From Candidatus Poribacteria bacterium (GTDB lineage: Bacteria; Poribacteria; WGA-4E; UBA9662): a stretch of 37,471 nucleotides of DNA. The DNA lies in assembly GCA_012963885.1 (NCBI GenBank), contig DTUY01000024.1:1-37471 (forward strand). Direction: 5' to 3'. Below the pieces are notes generated by a model. That model did not search any database. It was not told where the DNA came from and saw nothing but the letters and a program-made list of their open reading frames with translations. How positions within the stretch are numbered: position 1 is the first letter of the stretch; each line of letters starts with the position of its first letter. This document shows, one piece after another, positions 8,497-16,354 of this stretch. A program made the position numbers and the translations under genes.

Positions 8497-10137
8497 TCAT
8501 TCCAATTTTTCACCCTCTATATCCGAAGTTATGGATTTTGAGCGGAGACGAAAGAGCTTCAAATTTGCAGTCTTATGAATGACTTCGTAATCCCTGACTA
8601 GTAGTTTAGCATCCTCACTTGCACGTGCTGCACGCCAAACAATCCAATAATCAATAGGACCACCTTCATATTTGAACATCCAATGTTTCCCCTTGTACTG
8701 AAGCGGGAAGTAGCTATACTTGGGTTCATAATTGGAATCGTAAAGGCTCCCATTTTCTAAGCAATAGTATGCAGCCATTTGAAGAAATGGCATAACGTAT
8801 CTGACAGGTCCCTGATACGTTTGGCCAACCCAATCCATACCGGGCCTGAGGATAGACACTGTTGAATTAGGTTCAATGAGATGTGAGCCAGAGGTGAACT
8901 CGCGCATTTCTTTGTCGAGTAGGGAATAATCCAGTACTGTCAACCCGAGATGCCAGACAGAAATTAGTAACATAACACCAATCAATCCGCGTTTCAGCCA
9001 GACATATTTAGGCATAACGAACCAGCCAAGCAGGATAGGAAAGATGTACAAATGAACCCGTTCGTTGATCGCAGAAGGGGGACCATAAGACCACGGTAGC
9101 CGAAAGTAAAGAACAGTTAGTATGATAGCTAAGAGTAGAAATCCATCTCTCACTTCAAAAAACCGTTTTTCACCTATATGCACAATTAGTGTCCAGCCGA
9201 GACAAAAACTCATTATTCCCAATAAGATCCAAGAGATAACCAGATAACTGTCGTTGAAGTAGACCAGAGATTTCACATTAATGAAATAATCCCACAGGTA
9301 GGCAAAGGGTCGATAACCTACTTGGCGTTGTTCGGGATTAGATAGGAAGATATTAAGCAAAATGAAATACGCTGGAGCGAGGTAGCCGATGAATTGCAAT
9401 AGTCTTTTCAAATGTTCACGCCACTGAAACAGATGTCTGAGAAAAGCAACACCTGCTAGAAAGGTCAAGGCAAACATCAGCAACGTATAAGAACTGAAGT
9501 GGGAAAAGTAGGTCACAATCAGCAGAAGGTTTAGCACTGTTGCTTGCTCAATCTGGAAGTCTTCCTTGTGTTTCCACCAATACCCAATTGAGATCAAGCA
9601 GAATGGAACACTTATGGCAAAGTTATAAAACCCTAGGTGAAATAGATGATTGTAACTGTAAAGAAAACCTAGTAAGGCGAAAAAACGGAGTTGACGATCT
9701 ATTGCGTTGAGCAGATAATAAAAGCTAAATGGGTACAGTAGGACACAGATTGTAGCAAAGATTTTTTCAGCGATAAGTGGTGGGAAAACGTGAAGCGTAA
9801 CGAATAGTATGGCATAATCTATCCAATTTGGAAAAAATGTCAGGTTTAGGTCGTAGACTTCATGAAACTTGGTGAATTCTGGGTTTTTCCATTCTTTTAA
9901 GATGTAGGCATTGTAGACGTGACTGATTCCATCTTGTGTTGGTATAAACTTGAAGCCCCAGATGGGGATGAGATGCAAAAGACTAAGAACTACAATCAAC
10001 TGGGCTGGTTGATTTCGTCGAAACCTTTGTAACCACAGTTTGATAGGAGCAGGATTGTAAACATGTTTTCCTAAACTACGAAGAACAGAATTGTTGGATA
10101 CCTGTTGGGTGCGGGGAGGGGATGGTAAAGGTGCCAT
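8497..10137 (-). CDS. Multi-pass membrane protein, GT-C glycosyltransferase-like
   Basis: The 546-residue protein has an early membrane span (LIVVLSLLHLIPIWGFKFI, residues about 47-65) followed directly by the loop PTQDGISHVYNAYIL, and then about ten further hydrophobic segments up to residue 400. The last 140 residues are soluble (about 405-546). An acidic residue in the first periplasmic loop after span 1 is the hallmark of GT-C enzymes that transfer sugars from polyprenyl phosphates; QDG.SH here fits that position, but overall similarity to a named family is not evident. No partner gene adjoins it. A Shine-Dalgarno-like AGGA is only two bases from the ATG at 10137, so the true start is uncertain. 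Membrane location is safe; glycosyl transfer is inference. Confidence 0.55.
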   Translation of the reverse strand: MAPLPSPPRTQQVSNNSVLRSLGKHVYNPAPIKLWLQRFRRNQPAQLIVVLSLLHLIPIWGFKFIPTQDGISHVYNAYILKEWKNPEFTKFHEVYDLNLTFFPNWIDYAILFVTLHVFPPLIAEKIFATICVLLYPFSFYYLLNAIDRQLRFFALLGFLYSYNHLFHLGFYNFAISVPFCLISIGYWWKHKEDFQIEQATVLNLLLIVTYFSHFSSYTLLMFALTFLAGVAFLRHLFQWREHLKRLLQFIGYLAPAYFILLNIFLSNPEQRQVGYRPFAYLWDYFINVKSLVYFNDSYLVISWILLGIMSFCLGWTLIVHIGEKRFFEVRDGFLLLAIILTVLYFRLPWSYGPPSAINERVHLYIFPILLGWFVMPKYVWLKRGLIGVMLLISVWHLGLTVLDYSLLDKEMREFTSGSHLIEPNSTVSILRPGMDWVGQTYQGPVRYVMPFLQMAAYYCLENGSLYDSNYEPKYSYFPLQYKGKHWMFKYEGGPIDYWIVWRAARASEDAKLLVRDYEVIHKTANLKLFRLRSKSITSDIEGEKLE

Positions 10138-10342
10138 TTCCTAATGAAACTTTATTTTGATAATGTCATAAGCATTAGTAATGACAGAAACGCGTTTTAT
10201 TGTCATAACAACAGCATAGATTAAAATTTGGCGCAGCATCATTGGAACAACCGAAATTTGGAGTTAGAAAGAAACCAAATTAAAGAGAAAGTCAAGGCAA
10301 TAGTCCAATTAATCACTTGAATTGAAGATTGTCAATAATACA

Positions 10343-11116
10343 CTAAAATATTCTATCAATCTGTTTCAGTGAGGCCCAGCATGTTGCTAATTTGTCTCTG
10401 GAGCTAACAGTTAATGCAACGTCAAAGCTTTTCATAATAGTTTTAAGCTCATCTACACTAAGGGCTCGGTTATAAAGAAAAACTTCGTCCATACCGCCAA
10501 CGTAAGTTTCTCCACCGTACTTACCCAAGCCCAGAGGGACTGCTACCTGCGTAACTTTTCCCTCTTTCGGACTACTCACGTCCAACTCTCCGTTGATATA
10601 CAAGTGTATTTTTTTACTATCATAAATTCCAGTGATATGAGTCCAGACACCTGGTTTGACCTTTTTCTTGCCCCATGCCAGACCAATACCCCTGCATCTG
10701 TCCAAACAGCAAAAACCCAGCCATCCGGGTTCTGTTCTCCACCCGATTGATCTTCCAAGAGATAAGCACCATTCCGACGATGCCCCGTATCGGAAGGCTC
10801 ATCTACACGAAACCATCCTCCAAGACTCATTTGGTTTTTATTAATGCTATCCAGACTCTTTGTAATAGGGACAGTAACGGCCTGCTGGGGTTTAGTTACT
10901 ATACTGTCACCAAATTTACCGGCTTGGCCAGCTTTCGCACCATTATCAAGAACTCCATGGTTGTTATTGCCTGAGCTTCTTATCTGCTCCGTCATCAAAG
11001 AGCCATAGGCCAACAAGCCCGTCACGAAGGTCTGCTTTAACAGATAGGGTACCCAATGCACTCACTACTGCAATAATTATCATACGAGTAGACCAGGCAT
11101 AACAAAACGTTTTCAT
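10343..11116 (-). pseudogene. Secreted LamG-domain protein, broken by two frameshifts
   Basis: The start at 11116 has an excellent GGAGGAG seven bases upstream and encodes a signal peptide (MKTFCYAWSTRMIIIAVVSA...) and the typical LamG opening DGLVGLWLFDDG. The frame then fails near 11000, continuing in another frame with SSGNNNHGVLDNGAKAG and MSLGGWFRVDEPS. It shifts again near 10685, at a GGGG run, to a third frame with VKPGVWTHITGIYD, LHLYINGE-like HLYINGELD, GGMDEVFLYNRALS and the tail KLATCWASLK. Together the three pieces give one complete laminin-G/concanavalin-like lectin protein of about 255 residues. The tail matches a style common in poribacterial LamG proteins. Either the gene is freshly inactivated or the assembly has two indels. 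Function would be extracellular carbohydrate or matrix binding. Confidence 0.8.
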
Positions 11117-11546
11117 TAATCAGCTCCTCCAAAATAAAGCTAGAACTTCTAGAAATTTATCTAGAGCGATAAACCTCACCAAGTCGACATGACTGAGTGA
11201 GCAATTGTGCTATATTTCCACAATTTGCAGATTCCAATCCTGCCAATAGTACTTCATAGGATCAGTGGGTGCCTAATCCTGATAGATCTCTTCTCATGCC
11301 AACCAATTCATATGAGGTGCCAGAGAATCCAACCGGACTGGATGACTCATTGGCTAATAGCGAAAGTCGCACGATACTCTTCAACCTCAATTTAATTGGT
11401 GCTAAGACATATTATATAATGTGCCGATAAAAACTCAACACCAAATTAGATACAAGTGAAATTGTCTATATTAATCGACATTGGACAGATGCATTGTCAG
11501 TTGAGACTAAAAGCAACACGAGGGTCTAAAAGGAAATAGGATCCTT
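11117..11546. other. Intergenic stretch, no recognisable gene
   Basis: About 430 bases with stops in every frame. Minus-strand frames contain short open pieces (for example LLANESSSPVGFSGTSYEL) that I could not assign to any family. It contains the ribosome binding site of the LamG gene (11121-11130, minus) and a 17-base repeat at 11458-11474. Confidence 0.4.
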
Positions 11547-11551
11547 TTAGA
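11525..11551. terminator. 10-bp hairpin at the end of the WD40 relic
   Basis: Bases 11525-11534 pair perfectly with 11542-11551 around a seven-base loop. On the minus strand it sits at the last stop of the TIR-WD40 relic (11547), but the following T-run is short (CCTTTTAG), so its terminator strength is doubtful. Confidence 0.35.
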
Positions 11552-12660
11552 GATAAGTGGCGGCGGCCCAAAAGTGATTTATTCCGTCTAGGCTCCAGAC
11601 ATCGGAAAGGGCCCCTTCACTATGATCTGGCATGACGAGAACCTGTCTTCTAGTTTCGATGTTCCAAACTCTAGCCGTTTTATAATCACTGTCAGTCGCA
11701 ATATGCTTTCCATCCGGACTTCAGTATGCCGACCTCTTCCGATCCTGATGATCAGTCAGAGTGACAATCCGTTGCCCATTTGGCTCCAGCTGACCAAATA
11801 GATCAAATCTTCATGGCATGTTGGCATCAACCTAACTCTGGACTCAACCATTGACTTATGTAGAACAGTATTTGAAGTTGGCAGAACCATGCCTCCAGTT
11901 TTATAGGTTGTTTTCACTGATTTAGTGGCTAACAAAAGACTCAGCTCGGGATCTTTTTCCAACTTAAATAAAGCAAAAGCAGCAAGCGATTGAGCCGCTA
12001 ATCGTCTCAGTTGTTTTTCAAGCTTAGCCTGCTACTAACAAAAAAAAGGAAATTGCTAAAAGAATAATACATTGCGAGCAGTTTACAGCCGCACGGCTAA
12101 ACGCTATATATTCGGCATGTAAGTCCGTCGGGTTCGGTCCTTTTGAAAGTCCCTGTGTAAACTATCCTTAATTGACTTGAAGTTCCTGCTTGTTTAGAGT
12201 TGAGCCCTTAGTCTGATGTTGGTATCCATTCAAGGACACGTGTCAATAGACGAGCATGTTCCTTGACATAGTCCAGATCGTTATGAAGTGCATCAATTAG
12301 CAACTTGAAGTTAGCTTAAAAGTTATCCTTTTAGCTTAGGAAGATCCAATTGTGAGAAGCCATTGAAGTATGAATTCCATTATCAGACACCTCGCGTCAT
12401 ACTACAGGTACTAAACGTTTGTTGAGCTTAATGGCATATTCAATCTTTAAAGCACAAATTTCAGAAACTACTGAACCAAGAACTAATAACAAATAGATAA
12501 AGTATCCACGACTTCAATACTAGTATAGGTTCCTTCTAGCCATTCAGAAGTAGGAGAAATATCCTGCCAATCCATCCAAGGATCACGGTCTTTGGTTTCC
12601 AATTTCTGTTAGAGGAGGAGATGAATGTCTTTGACACTGCTGATTGTGGAAATCTAGGAT
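11547..12660 (-). pseudogene. TIR-linker-TM-WD40 protein relic
   Basis: Read across several frames on the minus strand, the decayed gene keeps its domain order. A TIR domain (about 12650-12225) shows DRDPWMDWQDISPTSEWL, VVSEICALKIEYAIKLNKR, ASHNWIFL and LLIDALHNDLDYVKEHARLL. A linker shows KGPNPTDLHAEYIAFSRAAV (about 12155-12095). A transmembrane span (IILLAISFFLLVAG) follows, then RRLAAQSLAAFALFKLEKD and PELSLLLATKSVKTTY, and finally two WD40 blades (SPDGKHIATDSDYKTARVWN, ending at 11547). At least six in-frame stops or shifts are present, and most WD40 blades are missing. TIR domains cleave NAD or signal; this architecture is known as a bacterial signalling/defence-like type. The residue where catalytic Glu is expected (SEICALK) is Lys. 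No functional product is possible. Confidence 0.8.
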
Positions 12661-12675
12661 TAAAATTTAACAGAA

Positions 12676-12849
12676 TTATTTTAGTACAAGGGGACGGGAT
12701 TTCAAGCGTTTAAGATGATTGTTTCCACAGTTTGAACATTGGTAACGGTAGCCATATGTTTGTCTACGAGTGGCATTAATTGCCAGCTAGACATTGATCG
12801 GCTTAAAGATAGGATGGTTGCACTGATTGTCTCGTTTGCCTGTCGCCAT
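12676..12849 (-). pseudogene. Small zinc-ribbon-like ORF with internal amber codon
   Basis: From an ATG at 12849 a 57-codon frame reads MATGKRDNQCNHP, a TAG at codon 21 (12787-12789), then NATRRQTYGYRYQCSNCGNN and a basic tail to TAA. The spacing of C-x-H, CSNC and the flanking YGYRYQC resembles a single zinc ribbon, as found in small regulators and in the N-terminal part of some transposase helper proteins. A single base change would restore the frame. I do not recognise the exact family. Confidence 0.4.
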
Positions 12850-12883
12850 TTACATTGTTAACAAGCCTAGGGTAAATATATCT

Positions 12884-12911
12884 TTGATATGATATTCTTC
12901 TAGTTTATAAT
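12884..12911 (+). promoter_or_regulatory. Probable sigma70 promoter for the ABM-like / PQQ unit
   Basis: TTGATA at 12884-12889 and a consensus TATAAT at 12906-12911 with a 16-base spacer. It lies about 65 bases ahead of the ABM-like start at 12978 and could drive both that frame and the PQQ propeller gene behind it. Confidence 0.55.
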
Positions 12912-12977
12912 GATTTGACCTAACGACCTGAGATTTACATAATCCTAATATCTCTAATTTTTTTAAAGGGATGAAGT

Positions 12978-13295
12978 ATGTACTGCAGAATTACCCGCTA
13001 CAGTTTTAAGCCGGAAAAATATAATGAAATGATAGCGTCTGCTGAAGGTCAAAAAGAGAACGAGTAGAAGACTTCAGGCCTTCAATTTGCCTACGTGGGC
13101 CGAGTTAGTGAAAACGAAGTCATAATTATAGCTTGTTACACCAATCAAGAATCAACCACTGCACGCTTTATATCAGTCGTGACTGGCACCCCCTACAACT
13201 GGTGGATACTAAAATTATCTAGCGAATCGGCAGAGAGACAAGTGAACAAACTTAAGGTGGTAGTTGTTTTTCTTTTTAGAAGGGCTAAGGATTAA
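12978..13295 (+). pseudogene. ABM-like (dimeric alpha/beta barrel) protein interrupted by an amber codon
   Basis: An ATG at 12978, preceded by AGGG at the right distance, begins MYCRITRYSFKPEKYNEM; codon 30 is TAG (13065-13067), and the same frame continues with GLQFAYVGRVSENEVIIIAC to 13295. The whole (about 105 codons) resembles antibiotic-biosynthesis-monooxygenase-type stress-responsive barrels, whose N-terminal strand, helix and GLQ...VS..E.I...Y segments are in the expected order. The in-frame stop sits in the loop between helix and second strand. TAG ends other genes here (for example at 5032), so general recoding is unlikely. It is two bases ahead of the PQQ gene, so the pair once formed an operon. 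Confidence 0.6.
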
Positions 13296-13297
13296 CT

Positions 13298-14662
13298 TTG
13301 AAGATAACAGCGAGTCTATTGATGTACACATCAATATTTATTTTCGTTGTTGGTGAATTGAAAGCTGAAGATTGGCCTCAGTGGCTTGGAATGAATCGGG
13401 ATGCCATATGGCGGGAAACCGGAATTATCAACACATTTGATGAGGTTAAACCAAAGCTGATATGGAAGGCAAAGATTGGTGGAGGATACTCAGGTCCGGC
13501 TGTTTCAGGTGGTCGTGTTTTCGTCATGGACCGCGTGGGTCATGATACAGACTTGAAGAACGGTAGTTTGCTGCATGCCGGAGATCCTCCCAAAAACCCC
13601 AACTTTATCAAGCGCATGTTGCCAGGTTTTGAACGTTTGTTGTGTTTCGACGAGAAAAATGGACAGATTATCTGGGAACATAAATATGATTGCCCATATA
13701 GATCGGTTGCGATTTATGCCATAGGTCCACGAGTGACACCAACCGTTGATGGAGATCATGTATATACACTTGGGGCTGAAGGCAATTTGTTATGTTTGAA
13801 GGTAGAAACTGGTAACCTGTTATGGTCACGTAATCTTCGTGTTGAATTTGATATCACAACTCCGGAATGGGGATTCTCAGCTCATCCCCTGGTTGATGGA
13901 AACAAACTGATCTGTATGGTTGGTGGAAAACATTCCACAGTGGTAGCTTTTGACAAACTAACGGGGCAAGAAATATGGCGTAGCGGTAACGCGCGACAAC
14001 CAGGATATTGCGCGCCGGTAATCTACACGCTAGGTGGAGAACGTCAACTGATAGTATGGGATAGTGACCAGTTACGTGGTCTCAATCCGGAGACAGGGAG
14101 AGCCTACTGGGAAGTGGACGTCAAACCAACGTTTGCGATGTCCATTGGGGTTCCTCAACATGAAGGAAACAGGTTGTTCGTGATGGGTTACTCTCATGTA
14201 TCAGCCATGATCGAGGTGGCCGAAAATGGAAATAGTGCTGAGGTTATTTGGAGAGGTGATACTACACGTGGCATCGGAGGTGTTTTCAACACGGCTGTCA
14301 TTCGAGATGGTCATGTTTATGGCTGTGGGCAAAATGGCCGATATATATGTATTAGGCTAGAGGACGGTAAGCGTAGGTGGTCTACGTTTGAACCATCAAC
14401 TGGTTACCGTCCATCCAGTTGGGCAAACGTATTCACCGTTCAGAATGGTGAGAATTACTGGTTGTTCAATGATTTGGGGGATGTGGTGATTGCGAAAATG
14501 AATCCGCAAGGATTTCAGATGATTAGCAAAACACATTTGATTGAACCAACACATCGGGTTGGCAACCGAATGGTGGTATGGTCCCATCCTGCTTTGGCTA
14601 ATGCGTGTGTTTTCATTCGAAACGATAAGGAAATCCGTTGTTATAACGTGGCACAACAATAA
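13298..14662 (+). CDS. Exported PQQ/BamB-like beta-propeller protein
   Basis: A 454-residue protein with an N-terminal signal peptide (hydrophobic LLMYTSIFIFVVG, likely cut near LKA-ED) followed by the characteristic opening EDWPQWLGMNRDAIWRETG. Repeated propeller blades end in tryptophan-docking-like motifs: LLCFDEKNGQIIWEHKYD, LLCLKVETGNLLWSRNL, VVAFDKLTGQEIWRSGN and LRGLNPETGRAYWEVDV. This is the PQQ-like, outer-membrane-assembly BamB-type fold common in planctomycetes and poribacteria. Whether PQQ binds is unclear; many relatives are binding proteins, not dehydrogenases. The TTG start at 13298 has AAGGA six bases upstream and lies two bases after the ABM-like frame. An ATG eight codons later would shorten the signal peptide. 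Confidence 0.82.
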   Translation: MKITASLLMYTSIFIFVVGELKAEDWPQWLGMNRDAIWRETGIINTFDEVKPKLIWKAKIGGGYSGPAVSGGRVFVMDRVGHDTDLKNGSLLHAGDPPKNPNFIKRMLPGFERLLCFDEKNGQIIWEHKYDCPYRSVAIYAIGPRVTPTVDGDHVYTLGAEGNLLCLKVETGNLLWSRNLRVEFDITTPEWGFSAHPLVDGNKLICMVGGKHSTVVAFDKLTGQEIWRSGNARQPGYCAPVIYTLGGERQLIVWDSDQLRGLNPETGRAYWEVDVKPTFAMSIGVPQHEGNRLFVMGYSHVSAMIEVAENGNSAEVIWRGDTTRGIGGVFNTAVIRDGHVYGCGQNGRYICIRLEDGKRRWSTFEPSTGYRPSSWANVFTVQNGENYWLFNDLGDVVIAKMNPQGFQMISKTHLIEPTHRVGNRMVVWSHPALANACVFIRNDKEIRCYNVAQQ

Positions 14663-15130
14663 CAAACGGCTTCCGTCCCCTTTAAAGTTGTGAATTCTAC
14701 TGAATCAGTTTTTGCTGGGTTAGTACCAATAGACTGTTCATGTTGTTCCTCCGTTATACCGACAGGGATATGTGCTAAACATTAGTTCAACTCTCAATAT
14801 TTAAATTCGCAACAACTTGTCTTAAAATTACCTAATTTTATCGATTGACAGACTGAATGACAGGAAGAATTTCAAATGGCGCAAAAACGGAAAGGAAATC
14901 CACGCCGTCTATTTCTCAAACCCTCGTTTTAAGCTTACAACCTACTTGCTTCTTATATCCAACACTCAGGATGTTGAGGAAACTCCCAGTTAAACCGTAG
15001 AGCCATTCGATCCAAATCTCGATGATGACCTTACCTCCACACACTAACATTTACTTTCCCTCTGCAAAAGGTGACACCATTTATATTCTTCAACAATGAT
15101 TAAATGTCTGTTTAAAGGAGTGAAATACAG
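14663..15130. other. Intergenic stretch, no recognisable gene
   Basis: About 470 bases between the PQQ gene and the enolase-family gene. Stops interrupt all frames and the short pieces cannot be assigned. A TTGACA at 14844-14849 lacks a good -10 partner. AAGGAG about ten bases before 15131 is the ribosome binding site of the next gene. Confidence 0.4.
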
Positions 15131-16234
15131 ATGAAAATTACCAAACTCGAGACGTTTCTGATTGCACCTCGTTGGTTGTTTCTGCGGGTACACACTGACG
15201 AAGGGATCGTTGGCTTAGGAGAGCCATACCTTGAAGGACGCGCTACTACCTCTGCTGAAGCAGTCAGAGAACTCGAAGATTATCTCATTGGTCAGGATCC
15301 AAGGCGAATTATTCATCATTGGGAGGCAATGTATAGACAGCCCTGCTATCATGGTGGTGCCATTATGATGAGTGCAATTAGTGGTGTTGAGATAGCGCTT
15401 TGGGACATTCTGGGCAAAAGTGTCGGCCTGCCGGTGTGGCAGTTGCTAGGTGGCCGAGCACGGGATCGCATTCGACTGTACAAGGGGGGTGGTTCGGTCG
15501 AACAAATTAAAGAGGACGTTGCGCGCGGGTTCAAAGGTTTCAAGATTGGTCTTTCTGGCGAACACCGACCAAGAATCCATGCGACAAAGGAGTTCATTGA
15601 TACAGCTGTCTCCACCCTAGGAGAGATCCGAGATGCCGTGGGCCCCTCCATCGACATTGCAGTCGATTTGCATGGGGCATTTCTACCTGCTGCTGCTGTT
15701 CCAATCATCAAGGCATTGGAACCATTGCATCCTGCATGGATTGAAGATCCATGCCAGTGCGAGAACTACGATGAAATGGCGCGGATTGCCCAAGGTACCA
15801 GCATTCCGATTGCGGCAGGCGAGCGTGTTTTTACACGTTGGGCGTTTCGGGAACTTCTGGAGCGCGGTGCAGCCAAGATCTTGAATCCCGACCCTTCACA
15901 TGTAGGAGGCATCTTTGAGACGCGTTTCATCGCGGCAATGGCGGAAATGCACTATGCAGGCGTCGCACCGCACTGTCCACTTGGGCCCATCGCACTGGCA
16001 GCTTGTCTGCAACTTGATGCAATGATGCCAAACTTCGTATCTCAGGAACATGTAACACTCGGCCAAGGCTACCTCAAAGAACCTTTTGTTCCGGTCGATG
16101 GCTACCTGCCGATTCCTGATAAGCCGGGATTAGGTATTGAACTTGATGATGAGGCTATCGCGGACAAAATCGGCGCTATTTTCCGCCCCCAAGCTCCTTT
16201 GCATCCAGAAGATGGAACAGTTATTGATTGGTAG
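15131..16234 (+). CDS. Enolase-superfamily sugar-acid dehydratase, D-galactonate dehydratase-like
   Basis: This 367-residue protein follows the E. coli D-galactonate dehydratase pattern over its whole length, from MKIT at the start and RWLFLRV.TDEG..G.GEP to HPEDGTVIDW at the end. Metal ligands are Asp179 (AVDLHG), Glu205 (WIEDP) and Glu231 (AAGER). The two catalytic histidines are His181 and His281 (APHCPLGPIALAA). These are the DgoD residues shifted by four. It would convert an aldonic acid such as D-galactonate to a 2-keto-3-deoxy acid in the cytoplasm. Other six-carbon or five-carbon aldonates remain possible, as acid-sugar dehydratases of this group vary. It stands alone on the plus strand, convergent with the 644-residue gene. 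No keto-deoxy-sugar kinase or dedicated aldolase adjoins it. Confidence 0.85.
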   Translation: MKITKLETFLIAPRWLFLRVHTDEGIVGLGEPYLEGRATTSAEAVRELEDYLIGQDPRRIIHHWEAMYRQPCYHGGAIMMSAISGVEIALWDILGKSVGLPVWQLLGGRARDRIRLYKGGGSVEQIKEDVARGFKGFKIGLSGEHRPRIHATKEFIDTAVSTLGEIRDAVGPSIDIAVDLHGAFLPAAAVPIIKALEPLHPAWIEDPCQCENYDEMARIAQGTSIPIAAGERVFTRWAFRELLERGAAKILNPDPSHVGGIFETRFIAAMAEMHYAGVAPHCPLGPIALAACLQLDAMMPNFVSQEHVTLGQGYLKEPFVPVDGYLPIPDKPGLGIELDDEAIADKIGAIFRPQAPLHPEDGTVIDW

Positions 16235-16312
16235 CCCCTAGATGACTAGAGTATAACAAACAATCCTAGGCACAATTAAAATGCCTGCTTGAATTCCACC
16301 TTTTAGTCACAA

Positions 16313-16354
16313 CGAACCATGGTTTCAAGTAAAGTTACAGGTCACCATGGTTCG
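16313..16354. terminator. 11-bp hairpin between convergent genes
   Basis: CGAACCATGGT (16313-16323) pairs perfectly with ACCATGGTTCG (16344-16354) over a 20-base loop. It covers the stop codon of the minus-strand 644-residue gene. No T-run follows on either strand, so it may stabilise 3' ends and need not be an intrinsic terminator. Confidence 0.45.

Noticed and set aside
11207-11395. Plus-strand 62-codon frame in the spacer before the WD40 relic
   Set aside because: No start signal, no family resemblance; neighbouring decay makes chance more likely.
12978-13295. Reassignment of TAG to an amino acid in this genome
   Set aside because: TAG is the natural stop of intact genes here (for example the acetyltransferase at 5032 and the enolase-family gene at 16234), so lone ambers are better explained by mutation or error.
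14844-14849. TTGACA as a promoter for the enolase-family gene
   Set aside because: No -10 hexamer at a usable spacing was found.
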